Assembly (NCBI RefSeq): GCF_030551755.1
Contig: NZ_JAUPEC010000033.1
Coordinates: forward strand, 1-36,984
Direction: 5' to 3'
DNA from: Pseudocolwellia sp. AS88
GTDB lineage: Bacteria; Pseudomonadota; Gammaproteobacteria; Enterobacterales; Alteromonadaceae
DNA: 36,984 nucleotides
In this document: positions 29,856 through 36,914 of the stretch, piece after piece
Layout of the letters: every line of letters begins with the position of its first letter
Position numbering within the stretch: the first letter of the stretch is position 1
The notes under the pieces: generated by a model
What the model saw: only the letters and a program-made list of their open reading frames with translations
Databases searched by the model: none
What the model was told of the DNA's origin: nothing
Position numbers and translations under genes: made by a program

Positions 29856-30653
29856 TTAGGTTCTATTTTGATTTTTAGCTGATGCAGTTAAAATATCAAA
29901 TTTAGCAACTTCTGAAATTTCATTTCTCATATTTTCTTCTATTCGATCGATTGCAATTAAAGCATCACATAAAGCATTAGCTCGCTTCTCAATATCTTTG
30001 CCTCTTAACTCCATTTCATATTCCATCTGTTCTTCAAAGTTTTCCATTTTGGCTTCAAATGCATCCATATTACCGCCTGAAAAAAGAAGCTCTTGCCCTA
30101 CAGCAACCATAAGGCTACCAATAGAGTTTTGAATAGTTTGTTCAACAGCACTTTCTATACGTTCTTCAAAGTCATCACCAAAGAATTCATTACGAGAAAA
30201 ACCATCTTCATCAAAATATATTGTTTGATCAGCTGAAAAACTTTTCTCTATTTCATAATTAATCTCATTAAAGTGTGTAGAAAGGTCTTCGACAACCGCG
30301 TTATTTTCACCAAGTAATTCATTAAATACTAAACTAACACCTTCAGAGGCTAAGCTAAGAGCATCAGTGGCTACATTTTTGGCTTGAGGGATCAATGCTC
30401 TAATATCTGTTGAAAACTGTGTAACTAGAATTTGTTGATTTGAAGTTAACGGCACTTCCTCACCTTTAATCACTAAGGTACTATTATTCACTATTTTATA
30501 TAAACTTTTATCATGCTTTAAGAACTCAATATCTGACTTAGAAATACTTACTCCACCATTTATATCTACATTACAAGAGTCACTAGAATATGATGTTTCA
30601 TGTGCAAAACTACTGGTACTTACTAATACTAACCCTACTAATAATGTTTTCAT
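29856..30653 (-). CDS. YggN/DUF2884 family periplasmic protein
   Basis: A 265-residue protein with a signal peptide (MKTLLVGLVLVSTSSFA^H, about 17 residues) and two cysteines in the mature part (SDSCNVD and NALCDALIA) that could bond. The layout, a short beta-rich N-terminus (VDINGGVSIS...LVIKGEEVPLTSNQQ) followed by long acidic amphipathic helices, matches E. coli YggN of the DUF2884 family, whose function is unknown. GAGG precedes the ATG by 8 bases. It stands alone with its own promoter and terminator. Confidence 0.8.
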   Translation of the reverse strand: MKTLLVGLVLVSTSSFAHETSYSSDSCNVDINGGVSISKSDIEFLKHDKSLYKIVNNSTLVIKGEEVPLTSNQQILVTQFSTDIRALIPQAKNVATDALSLASEGVSLVFNELLGENNAVVEDLSTHFNEINYEIEKSFSADQTIYFDEDGFSRNEFFGDDFEERIESAVEQTIQNSIGSLMVAVGQELLFSGGNMDAFEAKMENFEEQMEYEMELRGKDIEKRANALCDALIAIDRIEENMRNEISEVAKFDILTASAKNQNRT

Positions 30654-30719
30654 GTTTATGCCTCAATTTATATGTTGTTTAGTAAATACATTACAAAAGT
30701 GATGCCAAAAACATAATCC

Positions 30720-30749
30720 TTTATAAACAAGGATTTAAAAAAAACTCAA
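30720..30749 (-). promoter_or_regulatory. Candidate promoter of the YggN-like gene
   Basis: On the minus strand TTGAGT (30749-30744), an 18-base spacer and TATAAA (30725-30720) lie about 65 bases before the start codon. The spacer carries a run of eight T. A 7-bp inverted repeat AATCCTT/AAGGATT (30715-30735) overlaps the -10 element and could be an operator or chance. Confidence 0.45.
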
Positions 30750-30825
30750 CAAATAGAAAATCTGAAAAACAAAAGAAATAAGATATAAGACTAAAAAATA
30801 GTGAATTTGACTAATCGGAATTTAA

Positions 30826-30940
30826 GATTTGAAGATTTGAAGTTTGAAGTTTGAAGATTTGAAGTTTGAAGTTTGAAGTTTGAAGTTTGAAGTTTGAAGT
30901 TTGAAGTTTGAAGTTTGAAGTTTGAAGTTTGAAGTTTGAA
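30826..30940. repeat. Heptanucleotide tandem repeat (TTTGAAG)n
   Basis: Fifteen complete copies of TTTGAAG plus a partial sixteenth run head to tail. An extra A separates copies 1/2 and 4/5; copies 5 to 15 are perfect and contiguous from 30858 to 30934. Forward frames meet TGA; the reverse strand CTTCAAA is open in all frames, but no start or continuing gene is present, so it is non-coding. It lies between the cspA terminator and the YggN-like gene promoter. Confidence 0.97.
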
Positions 30941-30965
30941 AAGGTCAGAATAAAGTTACAGATAC

Positions 30966-30994
30966 AAAAAAGGCAAGATATTATCTTGCCTTTT
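30966..30994 (-). terminator. Intrinsic terminator of the cold-shock gene
   Basis: AAAAGGCAAGAT (30968-30979) pairs perfectly with ATCTTGCCTTTT (30983-30994), 12 bp with a 3-base loop; on the minus strand the T-run extends to 30966. A second inverted repeat, AATTTAATC/GATTAAATT at 31016-31036, overlaps the stop codon. Confidence 0.92.
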
Positions 30995-31034
30995 AAACGC
31001 TTTTATTAATAACCGAATTTAATCGGCGATTAAA

Positions 31035-31241
31035 TTAAAGTGCTTGAATGTTTTCTGCTTGAGGACCTTTTTGTCCTTGAGTAACAGTAAACTGTACTTT
31101 TTGACCTTCAGCTAAAGTTTTGAAACCGTCGCCTTGGATTGCAGAGAAATGTGCAAATACGTCTGGACCAGATTCTTGCTCGATAAAGCCAAAACCTTTA
31201 GATTCGTTAAACCATTTTACTGTACCAGTAGTAGTAGACAT
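31035..31241 (-). CDS. Cold-shock protein, CspA family
   Basis: A 68-residue single cold-shock domain, a five-stranded barrel that binds single-stranded RNA/DNA and melts RNA structure. RNP1 is KGFGFIE (residues 15-21) and RNP2 is VFAHFSA (28-34). Several paralogues normally exist in one genome, so I do not give a specific csp letter. AGGAT lies 7 bases before the ATG. A 145-base leader, a consensus-like promoter and a strong terminator make this a compact monocistronic unit typical of highly expressed csp genes. Confidence 0.96.
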   Translation of the reverse strand: MSTTTGTVKWFNESKGFGFIEQESGPDVFAHFSAIQGDGFKTLAEGQKVQFTVTQGQKGPQAENIQAL

Positions 31242-31386
31242 AATAATATCCTATTCTTTTAAGAGTAATTTTTTGCTCCAAAATGGAGCGGTGTTGCAGG
31301 AAGTTTTGCTATTACTTATTAAACAGGACGAGCTACTAATATAACATCGAAACGGCGTACATAAATATAGGTCTTACTTTCTAGCT
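31242..31386 (-). promoter_or_regulatory. Long 5' leader of the cold-shock mRNA
   Basis: About 145 bases lie between the predicted transcription start and the ATG, the leader length typical of cspA-type mRNAs, which fold differently in the cold. One clear hairpin, GCTCCA/TGGAGC at 31275-31289 with a 3-base loop, lies about 35 bases before the start codon, followed by six A. I do not see the E. coli cold-box sequence, so thermosensing is inferred only. Confidence 0.5.
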
Positions 31387-31392
31387 AGGGAC

Positions 31393-31420
31393 ATTCTAGC
31401 TGAATATAATTCTTAGTCAA
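31393..31420 (-). promoter_or_regulatory. Sigma70 promoter of the cold-shock gene
   Basis: On the minus strand TTGACT (31420-31415), 16 bases, then TAGAAT (31398-31393). Both hexamers match the consensus at five of six positions. Predicted start of transcription is near 31386. Confidence 0.75.
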
Positions 31421-31468
31421 GTAGTTTTGCTGATATAAAAATAAAGCCTTTATATTTGATTTATAAAG

Positions 31469-31993
31469 CTATGTTTTTATTTGTTGTTTAAGGCACTTAG
31501 TTCTATTGTTTTTATCTCTACTCGTTTTGATTAATTCATCCCCATAATCAAAACCACCTAACTTAACCGTTCGGTCATACATTAAAACATTAACAGTAGC
31601 AGCCAAGTTCATGCAACCAACTGTAGGTATATAAACAACGGCATCAGCTCGATTAATTATATTTTGTGGAATGGTCCCATCTTCTGGACCGAAGATATAA
31701 AGTGCATTTTCTGGGTGTTCAAAATGAGGAAGTGGAGTAGAGCCTTCAACTAAATCAACACAAATAACTTTGGTTTCAGAGGAAAGCTGTTCTGTAATAT
31801 CATCAACACCAATTAATGGTATTTTATTTTTTGCATTTTTAGTATCAGTATTAAATTTTGCTGCATTTTCGTATCGTTTACCGGTGTAATAAACATTATT
31901 TGCTCGATAACATCCAGCTGCACGCATAACAGCTCCAACATTTGTTGGGCTTTTTGGGTTGATTAAACCTATATTTAACTCAAATTTTGGCAT
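31469..31993 (-). CDS. TrmH/SpoU-family RNA methyltransferase
   Basis: A 174-residue SPOUT methyltransferase that would use SAM to methylate a ribose in tRNA or rRNA. The three family motifs are present: motif 1 NVGAVMRAAG (18-27), motif 2 YIFGPEDGT (99-107), and motif 3 CMNLAATVNVLMYDR (127-141), which forms the trefoil knot. It is a minimal protein with no RNA-binding extension and a basic C-terminal tail. Its target cannot be read from the sequence; TrmL, TrmJ and TrmH differ in length and flanks. It is upstream of the cspA promoter and appears monocistronic. Confidence 0.88.
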   Translation of the reverse strand: MPKFELNIGLINPKSPTNVGAVMRAAGCYRANNVYYTGKRYENAAKFNTDTKNAKNKIPLIGVDDITEQLSSETKVICVDLVEGSTPLPHFEHPENALYIFGPEDGTIPQNIINRADAVVYIPTVGCMNLAATVNVLMYDRTVKLGGFDYGDELIKTSRDKNNRTKCLKQQIKT

Positions 31994-32150
31994 GTTTTCT
32001 AATCGTTAATGATATTTATGGTCATTATAAAGAATTAATTTATCTTATAAACTAACCTGTTACTCTAATTTAACAGCTTCCACAGACTTAATGGGTTAAT
32101 TCTTGTTTTGCCCATTACTTTTATCGGTATTTTTTATATAGTAGATCATC

Positions 32151-32188
32151 TATAATTTTGAAAAAGCGTACAAACTATACGTTTGTAC
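32151..32188 (+). promoter_or_regulatory. -10 element and 21-base palindrome before the AsmA-like gene
   Basis: TATAAT (32151-32156) is a perfect -10 hexamer, with a poor -35. A perfect palindrome GTACAAAC-TATAC-GTTTGTAC (32168-32188) starts about 5 bases past the expected transcription start and 30 bases before the start codon. It could be a repressor operator or a 5' hairpin of the mRNA. Confidence 0.5.
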
Positions 32189-32218
32189 TTATCTAAAATT
32201 TACTCTTAAGGATTATTC

Positions 32219-32959
32219 GTGAATAAATTAGCCTCTTTCGTTTTTATTATTTTATTATTTTGTGGTGCTGCATTGTGGTTTTTAGCAAATGGATCTTTAG
32301 ATGATTTCATCAAGCAACAAATAGAAACACAAGGTAGTAAATTAACCAATCAAACAGTACTTGTTAAAAATGTAGAAATGAAACTTACTAAAGGTTCCGG
32401 CGCTATTAATGGTTTTAGCCTAAGTAATCCTGAAAAATATAACTATCCGAATGCATTCTCATTCGAAACAATTTTATTAGATATTAATATTTCAAGTTTG
32501 ACTGAAGATACCATTGTTATAGATGAGATAAGAATTAATAACCCTCAAGCATTTGTTGAATTATCTCAAACTGGCTCAGCAAACTTATCTGATATTTTAA
32601 ATGATATAGAAAAGAACCTACCGAAAAGCGAATCGACAGAAGCTGAAACCGAAACAGGTACACAATCAGAACCTAATATTCGTGTAAATAAACTGATTCT
32701 TTCAAGCACACAATTATCATTAGATTTATCCGCATTAGGTAATAAAGAGCATCAGTTAACATTACCAGATATTAACTTAACCAACATTGGTGGCGAAAAA
32801 GGTTTACCGGCAAGTCTTTTAGGTGCTGAAATTGCTAAACAAGCACTTTCTTCTATTTGGAAAGAAGCTAAAGAAGAACAAAAAAAGAAACTTACCGAAA
32901 AAGCTAAAGAAAAATTAAAAGAAAAAGCGTTAGAGAAGCTTGGTGGATTTTTTAATTAG
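32219..32959 (+). CDS. AsmA-like membrane-anchored protein
   Basis: A 246-residue protein with one N-terminal membrane segment (residues 4-22) and a periplasmic domain like the N-terminal part of AsmA/DUF748 proteins: VKNVEMKLTKGSGAINGFSLSNPEKYNYPNAF..., then ISSLTEDTIVIDEIRINNPQ. Large relatives such as AsmA and TamB are thought to help lipid transport between membranes; this short form has no assigned role. The last 40 residues are a Lys/Glu-rich amphipathic helix ending GGFFN. The start is GTG with AAGGA 6 bases before it. It is followed after 74 bases by the barrel protein gene, possibly one transcript. Confidence 0.8.
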   Translation: MNKLASFVFIILLFCGAALWFLANGSLDDFIKQQIETQGSKLTNQTVLVKNVEMKLTKGSGAINGFSLSNPEKYNYPNAFSFETILLDINISSLTEDTIVIDEIRINNPQAFVELSQTGSANLSDILNDIEKNLPKSESTEAETETGTQSEPNIRVNKLILSSTQLSLDLSALGNKEHQLTLPDINLTNIGGEKGLPASLLGAEIAKQALSSIWKEAKEEQKKKLTEKAKEKLKEKALEKLGGFFN

Positions 32960-33033
32960 CGGTAAACCTATTTAATTAAAACTCTAAATTAGATCAATAA
33001 GAAAAGAATAAGAATAAATAAAAGGGATTGAAT

Positions 33034-33639
33034 ATGTCACGTTCAAAAAGCATATTATCGAAGGTAGCTTTAACTTTAGCTTTGGCTTTACCTGTAAGCT
33101 CATCTATAGCTACAGAATATGAAATTACGCCATATATAGGCATAATGTCTAGTTCAGATTTAACTGTTCCAGAGAGTGATACTTCTATATCTCTAGATAA
33201 TGCAACTCATTTTGGAATTGGTGTCGCTTGGCAAGAATCTCCAAGCGGTCAAGGCCAAATACTAGTAAATTACGCTAGCCATGACTACGAGTATGGTGAT
33301 GAAGGGAAAACCAGTTCTTTGGACGTGTTATATGCTCACTTTAATGGTATAGCCCAGTTTCGCCAAAGGCAATATATTACTACCGTTTCTATTGGGCTTG
33401 GTGCTGCACGCTTCAGTGCTGATGGTGGTAGTGAGATTTCACCATCATTCACTGCGGCAATAGGTACTCGATATGAAATATCTGATGTAGCCTCCATAGT
33501 TACAGAATTAAGAGGCTATGCTAGCTTAATGCAAGATGGTGATTCACTATTTTGTCAAAACGATGTATGTGCCGCTGAATATGATGAAGCTGTTTGGATA
33601 GACACTTCTTTATCTGTTGGTTTTTCTTATAAGTTTTAA
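33034..33639 (+). CDS. Predicted outer-membrane beta-barrel protein
   Basis: A 201-residue exported protein. The signal peptide ends near SSIA^T (about residue 27). The mature part alternates polar and hydrophobic residues in strands separated by Gly/Asp-rich turns, and the last residues VGFSYKF end in the aromatic Phe expected for BAM recognition; about eight strands would fit an OmpA/OmpX-size barrel. A pair of cysteines (LFCQNDVCAAE) lies in one predicted loop. I recognise no specific family. The ATG at 33034 has AAGGG 8 bases upstream; the longer frame starts at a TTG six bases earlier. Its stop overlaps that of the convergent lipoprotein gene within TTAA. Confidence 0.75.
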   Translation: MSRSKSILSKVALTLALALPVSSSIATEYEITPYIGIMSSSDLTVPESDTSISLDNATHFGIGVAWQESPSGQGQILVNYASHDYEYGDEGKTSSLDVLYAHFNGIAQFRQRQYITTVSIGLGAARFSADGGSEISPSFTAAIGTRYEISDVASIVTELRGYASLMQDGDSLFCQNDVCAAEYDEAVWIDTSLSVGFSYKF

Positions 33640-34157
33640 TCATCAACTTTCAAAGAATTAACATATATCTTTGTAATATCATCAACCAAACTTACAATAG
33701 GTCGCTCAATAATGCGACCTATTTTTTTGTCTCCTAAATATACAACAAACGTTGGCGTGTATTTAATGTTATTTGAGCGAGCCAAGTTTTGTAGGTCATC
33801 TTTATTCAAATCTAGTGCAATAAGCTTAGAAGTAACATTTAAATTATTATCTAAAATGGATAGTAATTTAGGGACTTCTCTTTCGCTGTCGTGACACCAA
33901 GTCCCAAAATAAATATCTATATGTAAACCACTAGGCCAATCACTAATTTTTAACTTATCTTTTTGAGAAACAGTGTATGACTCATAACCTGCTTTAAACA
34001 CCGCTTCATGACTTAATAATTGACTCTTTGTAATAACCCCAAGCATATTTTCTTGTGAAGCCAAGCTTTCTGTTATTGACGCACTATGGCTACATGCAGT
34101 CAAAAAAATAAAAAGAGTCAGTACAATACTTTTTAATATTTTGTTAGAAATAGACAT
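33636..34157 (-). CDS. Thioredoxin-fold lipoprotein with CxxS active site
   Basis: A 173-residue predicted lipoprotein: signal peptide with lipobox LTAC, lipidated C22. Residues about 75-170 form a thioredoxin fold with the redox motif WCHDS at 87-91, so only the first active-site cysteine (C88) is present and Ser replaces the second; the cis-Pro loop YTPTF (133-137) is intact. A monothiol protein could trap mixed disulfides, act as an isomerase-like or peroxiredoxin-type partner, or have lost redox function. It starts 32 bases after tyrA with AAGGATT before the ATG, so it may be co-transcribed with tyrA, though no functional link is evident. Confidence 0.8.
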   Translation of the reverse strand: MSISNKILKSIVLTLFIFLTACSHSASITESLASQENMLGVITKSQLLSHEAVFKAGYESYTVSQKDKLKISDWPSGLHIDIYFGTWCHDSEREVPKLLSILDNNLNVTSKLIALDLNKDDLQNLARSNNIKYTPTFVVYLGDKKIGRIIERPIVSLVDDITKIYVNSLKVDD

Positions 34158-34189
34158 GAATAATCCTTTATTTATAAATATGAGTAAAA

Positions 34190-35326
34190 CTATTTCTTAA
34201 GCTCATTAGCTTTAAGTAGCATAGACTTACTTTCTTTTAAAAACTCACCTGCGTAATCACCAAACCAATCTGATACTTGATTAAACATATCAATAAATGA
34301 ATCTTTATCGCCCATTTCTACATCTTCTAGTAATTCTAAAAAGCGATAAGCAAAACGTTTCATCATTTGAATATTATCGGCATTTGAAAATATTATATCA
34401 CTATATAGAACAGGGCTTTGAGCAAATAATCGTCCAACCATAATCAACTCTAAACGATAAATAGGTGAGCTCATTTCAACTAATTGTGCAATGTCTGCAC
34501 CTTCAGTCATTAAATGGTAACCATAAGCGATAGTAGAAAAATGACGCATCACCTGCACCATAGCCATTGCTTGATCATGAGCGGCTGCATCTACTGGGTA
34601 GATTTTAGCACCCCAAACTTCTATCTGCTGTAATAGCCACTGATAACTATCAGGTTGCCTTCCTTCACATGCTATTACCGTTTGCTTAACTAAGCTTGCC
34701 ACGTCAGGTCCAAACATTGGATGCAAGCCAACAACCGGACCTTTATGTACTTTAAGCATTTCATATAAAGGTGACTCTTTTATACTAGTAACATCAGCAA
34801 GAATACATTCATCAGGTAAACTATTAAGTCGCTGAATAATGGTAGTAGTTAATCGAATAGGTACAGCAACAATAACAACACTGGCATTGGTAAAAATAGT
34901 TTCACTATTGCACCAGTCCTCTTGTTCCATGATTTCTACTTGATAATTAGAGCGAGTAAATAAATCTACAAAGATCTTACCTAATTGCCCTTTACCACCA
35001 ATTACTACAATTTTTTTACAGTCAGGATTAACACATAAATAGCCACTTGAGTCTTGGCTCAAGTATGAGTCACTCATTAATCGTCGCAATACATCCTCAA
35101 TAACATCAGGATTTAATCCAGCCTCTTGTGCTTGCTGCCTGCGCTTAGTTAATAATGCTTCTTCTCGCTCAGGAGCGTAAATGGGCATTCCAACTTCATT
35201 TTTCAGTGCACCAACCTTAGTGGTAACCGTACGTCGCTTTTTTAATAAATTAACTAATTGAGAATCGATATCATCAATTTCATTTCTTAAACAGGCTAGC
35301 TTTTCATCAAATACGTGTTTTTCCAT
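34190..35326 (-). CDS. tyrA: Bifunctional chorismate mutase / prephenate dehydrogenase
   Basis: A 378-residue cytoplasmic enzyme of tyrosine synthesis: chorismate to prephenate, then NAD-dependent oxidative decarboxylation to 4-hydroxyphenylpyruvate. Residues 1-90 are the AroQ helical chorismate mutase (LRNEIDDIDSQLVNLLKKR). The dehydrogenase follows, with the nucleotide loop VVIGGKGQLGK at 107-117 and the catalytic His in GLHPMFGPDV (H202, E. coli H197). Length fits E. coli TyrA (373). aroF lies 255 bases upstream on the same strand, as in the E. coli aroF-tyrA operon, but the gap is longer and could hold a separate tyrA promoter. Confidence 0.97.
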   Translation of the reverse strand: MEKHVFDEKLACLRNEIDDIDSQLVNLLKKRRTVTTKVGALKNEVGMPIYAPEREEALLTKRRQQAQEAGLNPDVIEDVLRRLMSDSYLSQDSSGYLCVNPDCKKIVVIGGKGQLGKIFVDLFTRSNYQVEIMEQEDWCNSETIFTNASVVIVAVPIRLTTTIIQRLNSLPDECILADVTSIKESPLYEMLKVHKGPVVGLHPMFGPDVASLVKQTVIACEGRQPDSYQWLLQQIEVWGAKIYPVDAAAHDQAMAMVQVMRHFSTIAYGYHLMTEGADIAQLVEMSSPIYRLELIMVGRLFAQSPVLYSDIIFSNADNIQMMKRFAYRFLELLEDVEMGDKDSFIDMFNQVSDWFGDYAGEFLKESKSMLLKANELKK

Positions 35327-35581
35327 TTGTGTCTCAACAATGTACGGTGATATGTAAAATATAGTGTCAATTAATAGGCTTGTGTAACTTTAGGTCTAAC
35401 TTTGCAATAGATAATGGGGAGTTGTAAAGAAGTAGTTTCTCTGAAGAGATTTATTTCACCTATTCAGCCAATAAACCCAAGGTAGAAATTCATCTCATGT
35501 CATTTATCAGAATAGCTTATTAATAAGCGACACAATAAAAGACAATGAGAATAAATTTTGATTACTAAAGGTCACTACAAC

Positions 35582-36676
35582 CTATACGATACGTGATTTT
35601 AAAACTGTTTTAAGCTTTTCATCAGCTTTCGCAATAAGTTCTTGTGTGCTTGCTAAATCAATACAACCGTCAGTAATTGAAACTCCGTAAGCTCTTTCTG
35701 CAATTGGAATACTATCACTTTGTTTGCCTGCATTTAAATGACTTTCAAGCATGATACCTATAATAGACTTATTGCCATCCGCTATTTGATCAAAAACATC
35801 ATGAGCCACAATAGGTTGACGAGCATAATCTTTACTTGAGTTTCCATGAGAACAATCTATAACAATACCAGGTTCTAAGCCTTGTTTTGCTAGAGCTTCC
35901 TCACAAATTGCGACATCCTCAGCATTGTAGTTAGGCTTTTTGCCTCCGCGTAAAATCACATGTCCGTCAGGGTTACCTGAAGTTTTAATTAAAGACACTT
36001 GTCCTTGTTTGTTAATACCCATAAAACGGTGTGAAGAAGCTGCAGATTCCATCGCATTTATTGCAACATCTAAGCTACCTTTAGTACCATTTTTAAAGCC
36101 AATTGGCATTGATAAGCCCGACGCCATTTCTCTGTGTGTTTGCGATTCAGTCGTACGAGCACCAATAGCAGACCAACTAAATAACTCAGCTAAGTATTGT
36201 GGGCTAATAGGATCTAATGCTTCTGAAGCTAAAGGCAAACCAAGTTCAGTTAAAAAGATTAATAGCTCTCTTGCTTTTCTTAAGCCTGTTTCAACATCAA
36301 ATGATCCATCCATATGAGGATCATTAATTAGTCCTTTCCAACCAACAGTGGTTCTTGGTTTTTCAAAGTAGACTCGCATTACAATGTATAAGCTGTCTTT
36401 GTATTGCTCATGCAGTTTTTTAAGCTCTCTTGCGTATTGTTTAGCAGCATCAATATCATGTATAGAACATGGACCACTAATAATAAGTAAGCGACTGTCT
36501 CTTTTATGAATAATGTCAGCAATAACATTGCGTGCTTGCTGCACAAATACTCTGCCTGATTCAGGTAAAGGTAATTCTTTTCTTAAATCATCAGGTGTGA
36601 TCAATACTTCTTCAGAATTTACATGAACATTGTCTAAGCGACTTTTTTTAGTTTCGGTGCTGTTTTCTAGTGTCAT
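35582..36676 (-). CDS. aroF: 3-deoxy-7-phosphoheptulonate synthase (DAHP synthase, type I)
   Basis: A 364-residue enzyme that joins phosphoenolpyruvate and erythrose-4-phosphate, the entry to the shikimate pathway. Class I AroFGH motifs are complete: GPCSIHD, RVYFEKPRTTVGWKGLINDPH, SATGAR-type SAIGARTTESQTHREMASGLS, and IVDCSHGNSSKDY. The pairing with tyrA and upstream TyrR-type boxes argue for the tyrosine-regulated AroF isozyme, though feedback specificity is not proven here. I start at ATG 36676 (MTLENST...), with GAGG 8 bases upstream; the longer frame adds 14 residues without homology. Confidence 0.95.
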   Translation of the reverse strand: MTLENSTETKKSRLDNVHVNSEEVLITPDDLRKELPLPESGRVFVQQARNVIADIIHKRDSRLLIISGPCSIHDIDAAKQYARELKKLHEQYKDSLYIVMRVYFEKPRTTVGWKGLINDPHMDGSFDVETGLRKARELLIFLTELGLPLASEALDPISPQYLAELFSWSAIGARTTESQTHREMASGLSMPIGFKNGTKGSLDVAINAMESAASSHRFMGINKQGQVSLIKTSGNPDGHVILRGGKKPNYNAEDVAICEEALAKQGLEPGIVIDCSHGNSSKDYARQPIVAHDVFDQIADGNKSIIGIMLESHLNAGKQSDSIPIAERAYGVSITDGCIDLASTQELIAKADEKLKTVLKSRIV

Positions 36677-36755
36677 AATGTTAGCCTCTTCAAGGTAATG
36701 AAATAAGAATAAATCCAATAGTCTTACTTAAATGTAATAGTAAAAGGCCAGAATA

Positions 36756-36783
36756 GTTATAAAATAAATCAAAACTCTTACAA
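36756..36783 (-). promoter_or_regulatory. Candidate sigma70 promoter of aroF
   Basis: On the minus strand TTGTAA (36783-36778), 16 bases, then TATAAC (36761-36756). Transcription would begin near 36749, about 70 bases before the aroF start. The TyrR-type boxes lie directly upstream of the -35 element. Confidence 0.55.
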
Positions 36784-36791
36784 ATACAAAC

Positions 36792-36832
36792 TGTAAACTT
36801 ATATTTACTCAATCTGTATCAATTATGTTACA
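36792..36832. promoter_or_regulatory. Two TyrR-box-like operators upstream of aroF
   Basis: TGTAAA-CTTATA-TTTACT (36792-36809) matches the TyrR consensus TGTAAA-N6-TTTACA at 11 of 12 fixed positions. A second, weaker site TGTATC-AATTAT-GTTACA (36815-36832) matches at 9 of 12 and is centred 23 bases further upstream. TyrR with tyrosine represses aroF-tyrA in E. coli by cooperative binding to strong and weak boxes, so the same control is likely. Confidence 0.7.
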
Positions 36833-36865
36833 CACTTTAATCTAATACGTACATAGCCTAGACAT

Positions 36866-36905
36866 AAAAAAAGCGCCTTTTGGCGCCTTTTGGCGCTTTT
36901 TATTA
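36866..36905. terminator. Tandem-hairpin terminator-like element
   Basis: A-rich sequence, then AAGCGCCTTTT, GGCGCCTTTT and GGCGCTTTTT in a row: a 10-base unit repeated so that the middle GGCGCC can pair with either neighbour, or the outer arms with each other. T-runs exist on both strands. It probably ends a minus-strand gene beyond the window; no + strand gene precedes it. Confidence 0.6.
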
Positions 36906-36914
36906 ACTTTATTT

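Noticed and set aside
30826-30940. Heptamer array as a CRISPR array or a coding repeat
   Set aside because: Units are 7 bases with no spacers, so not CRISPR. The open reverse frame (LQTSNFK repeating) has no start and meets a stop soon after the array.
30941-30965. GGTCAGAATAAAGTTAC as a remnant of a REP-associated transposon end
   Set aside because: Only a vague likeness to such flanks; no transposase, no second end.
35327-35581. TyrR box or attenuator in the aroF-tyrA gap
   Set aside because: TGTAAA at 35353 has a poor second half-site (TGTCAA), and no leader peptide rich in Tyr or Phe followed by a terminator is visible.
35940-36317. 125-codon + strand frame inside aroF
   Set aside because: Antisense shadow of strongly conserved DAHP synthase codons.
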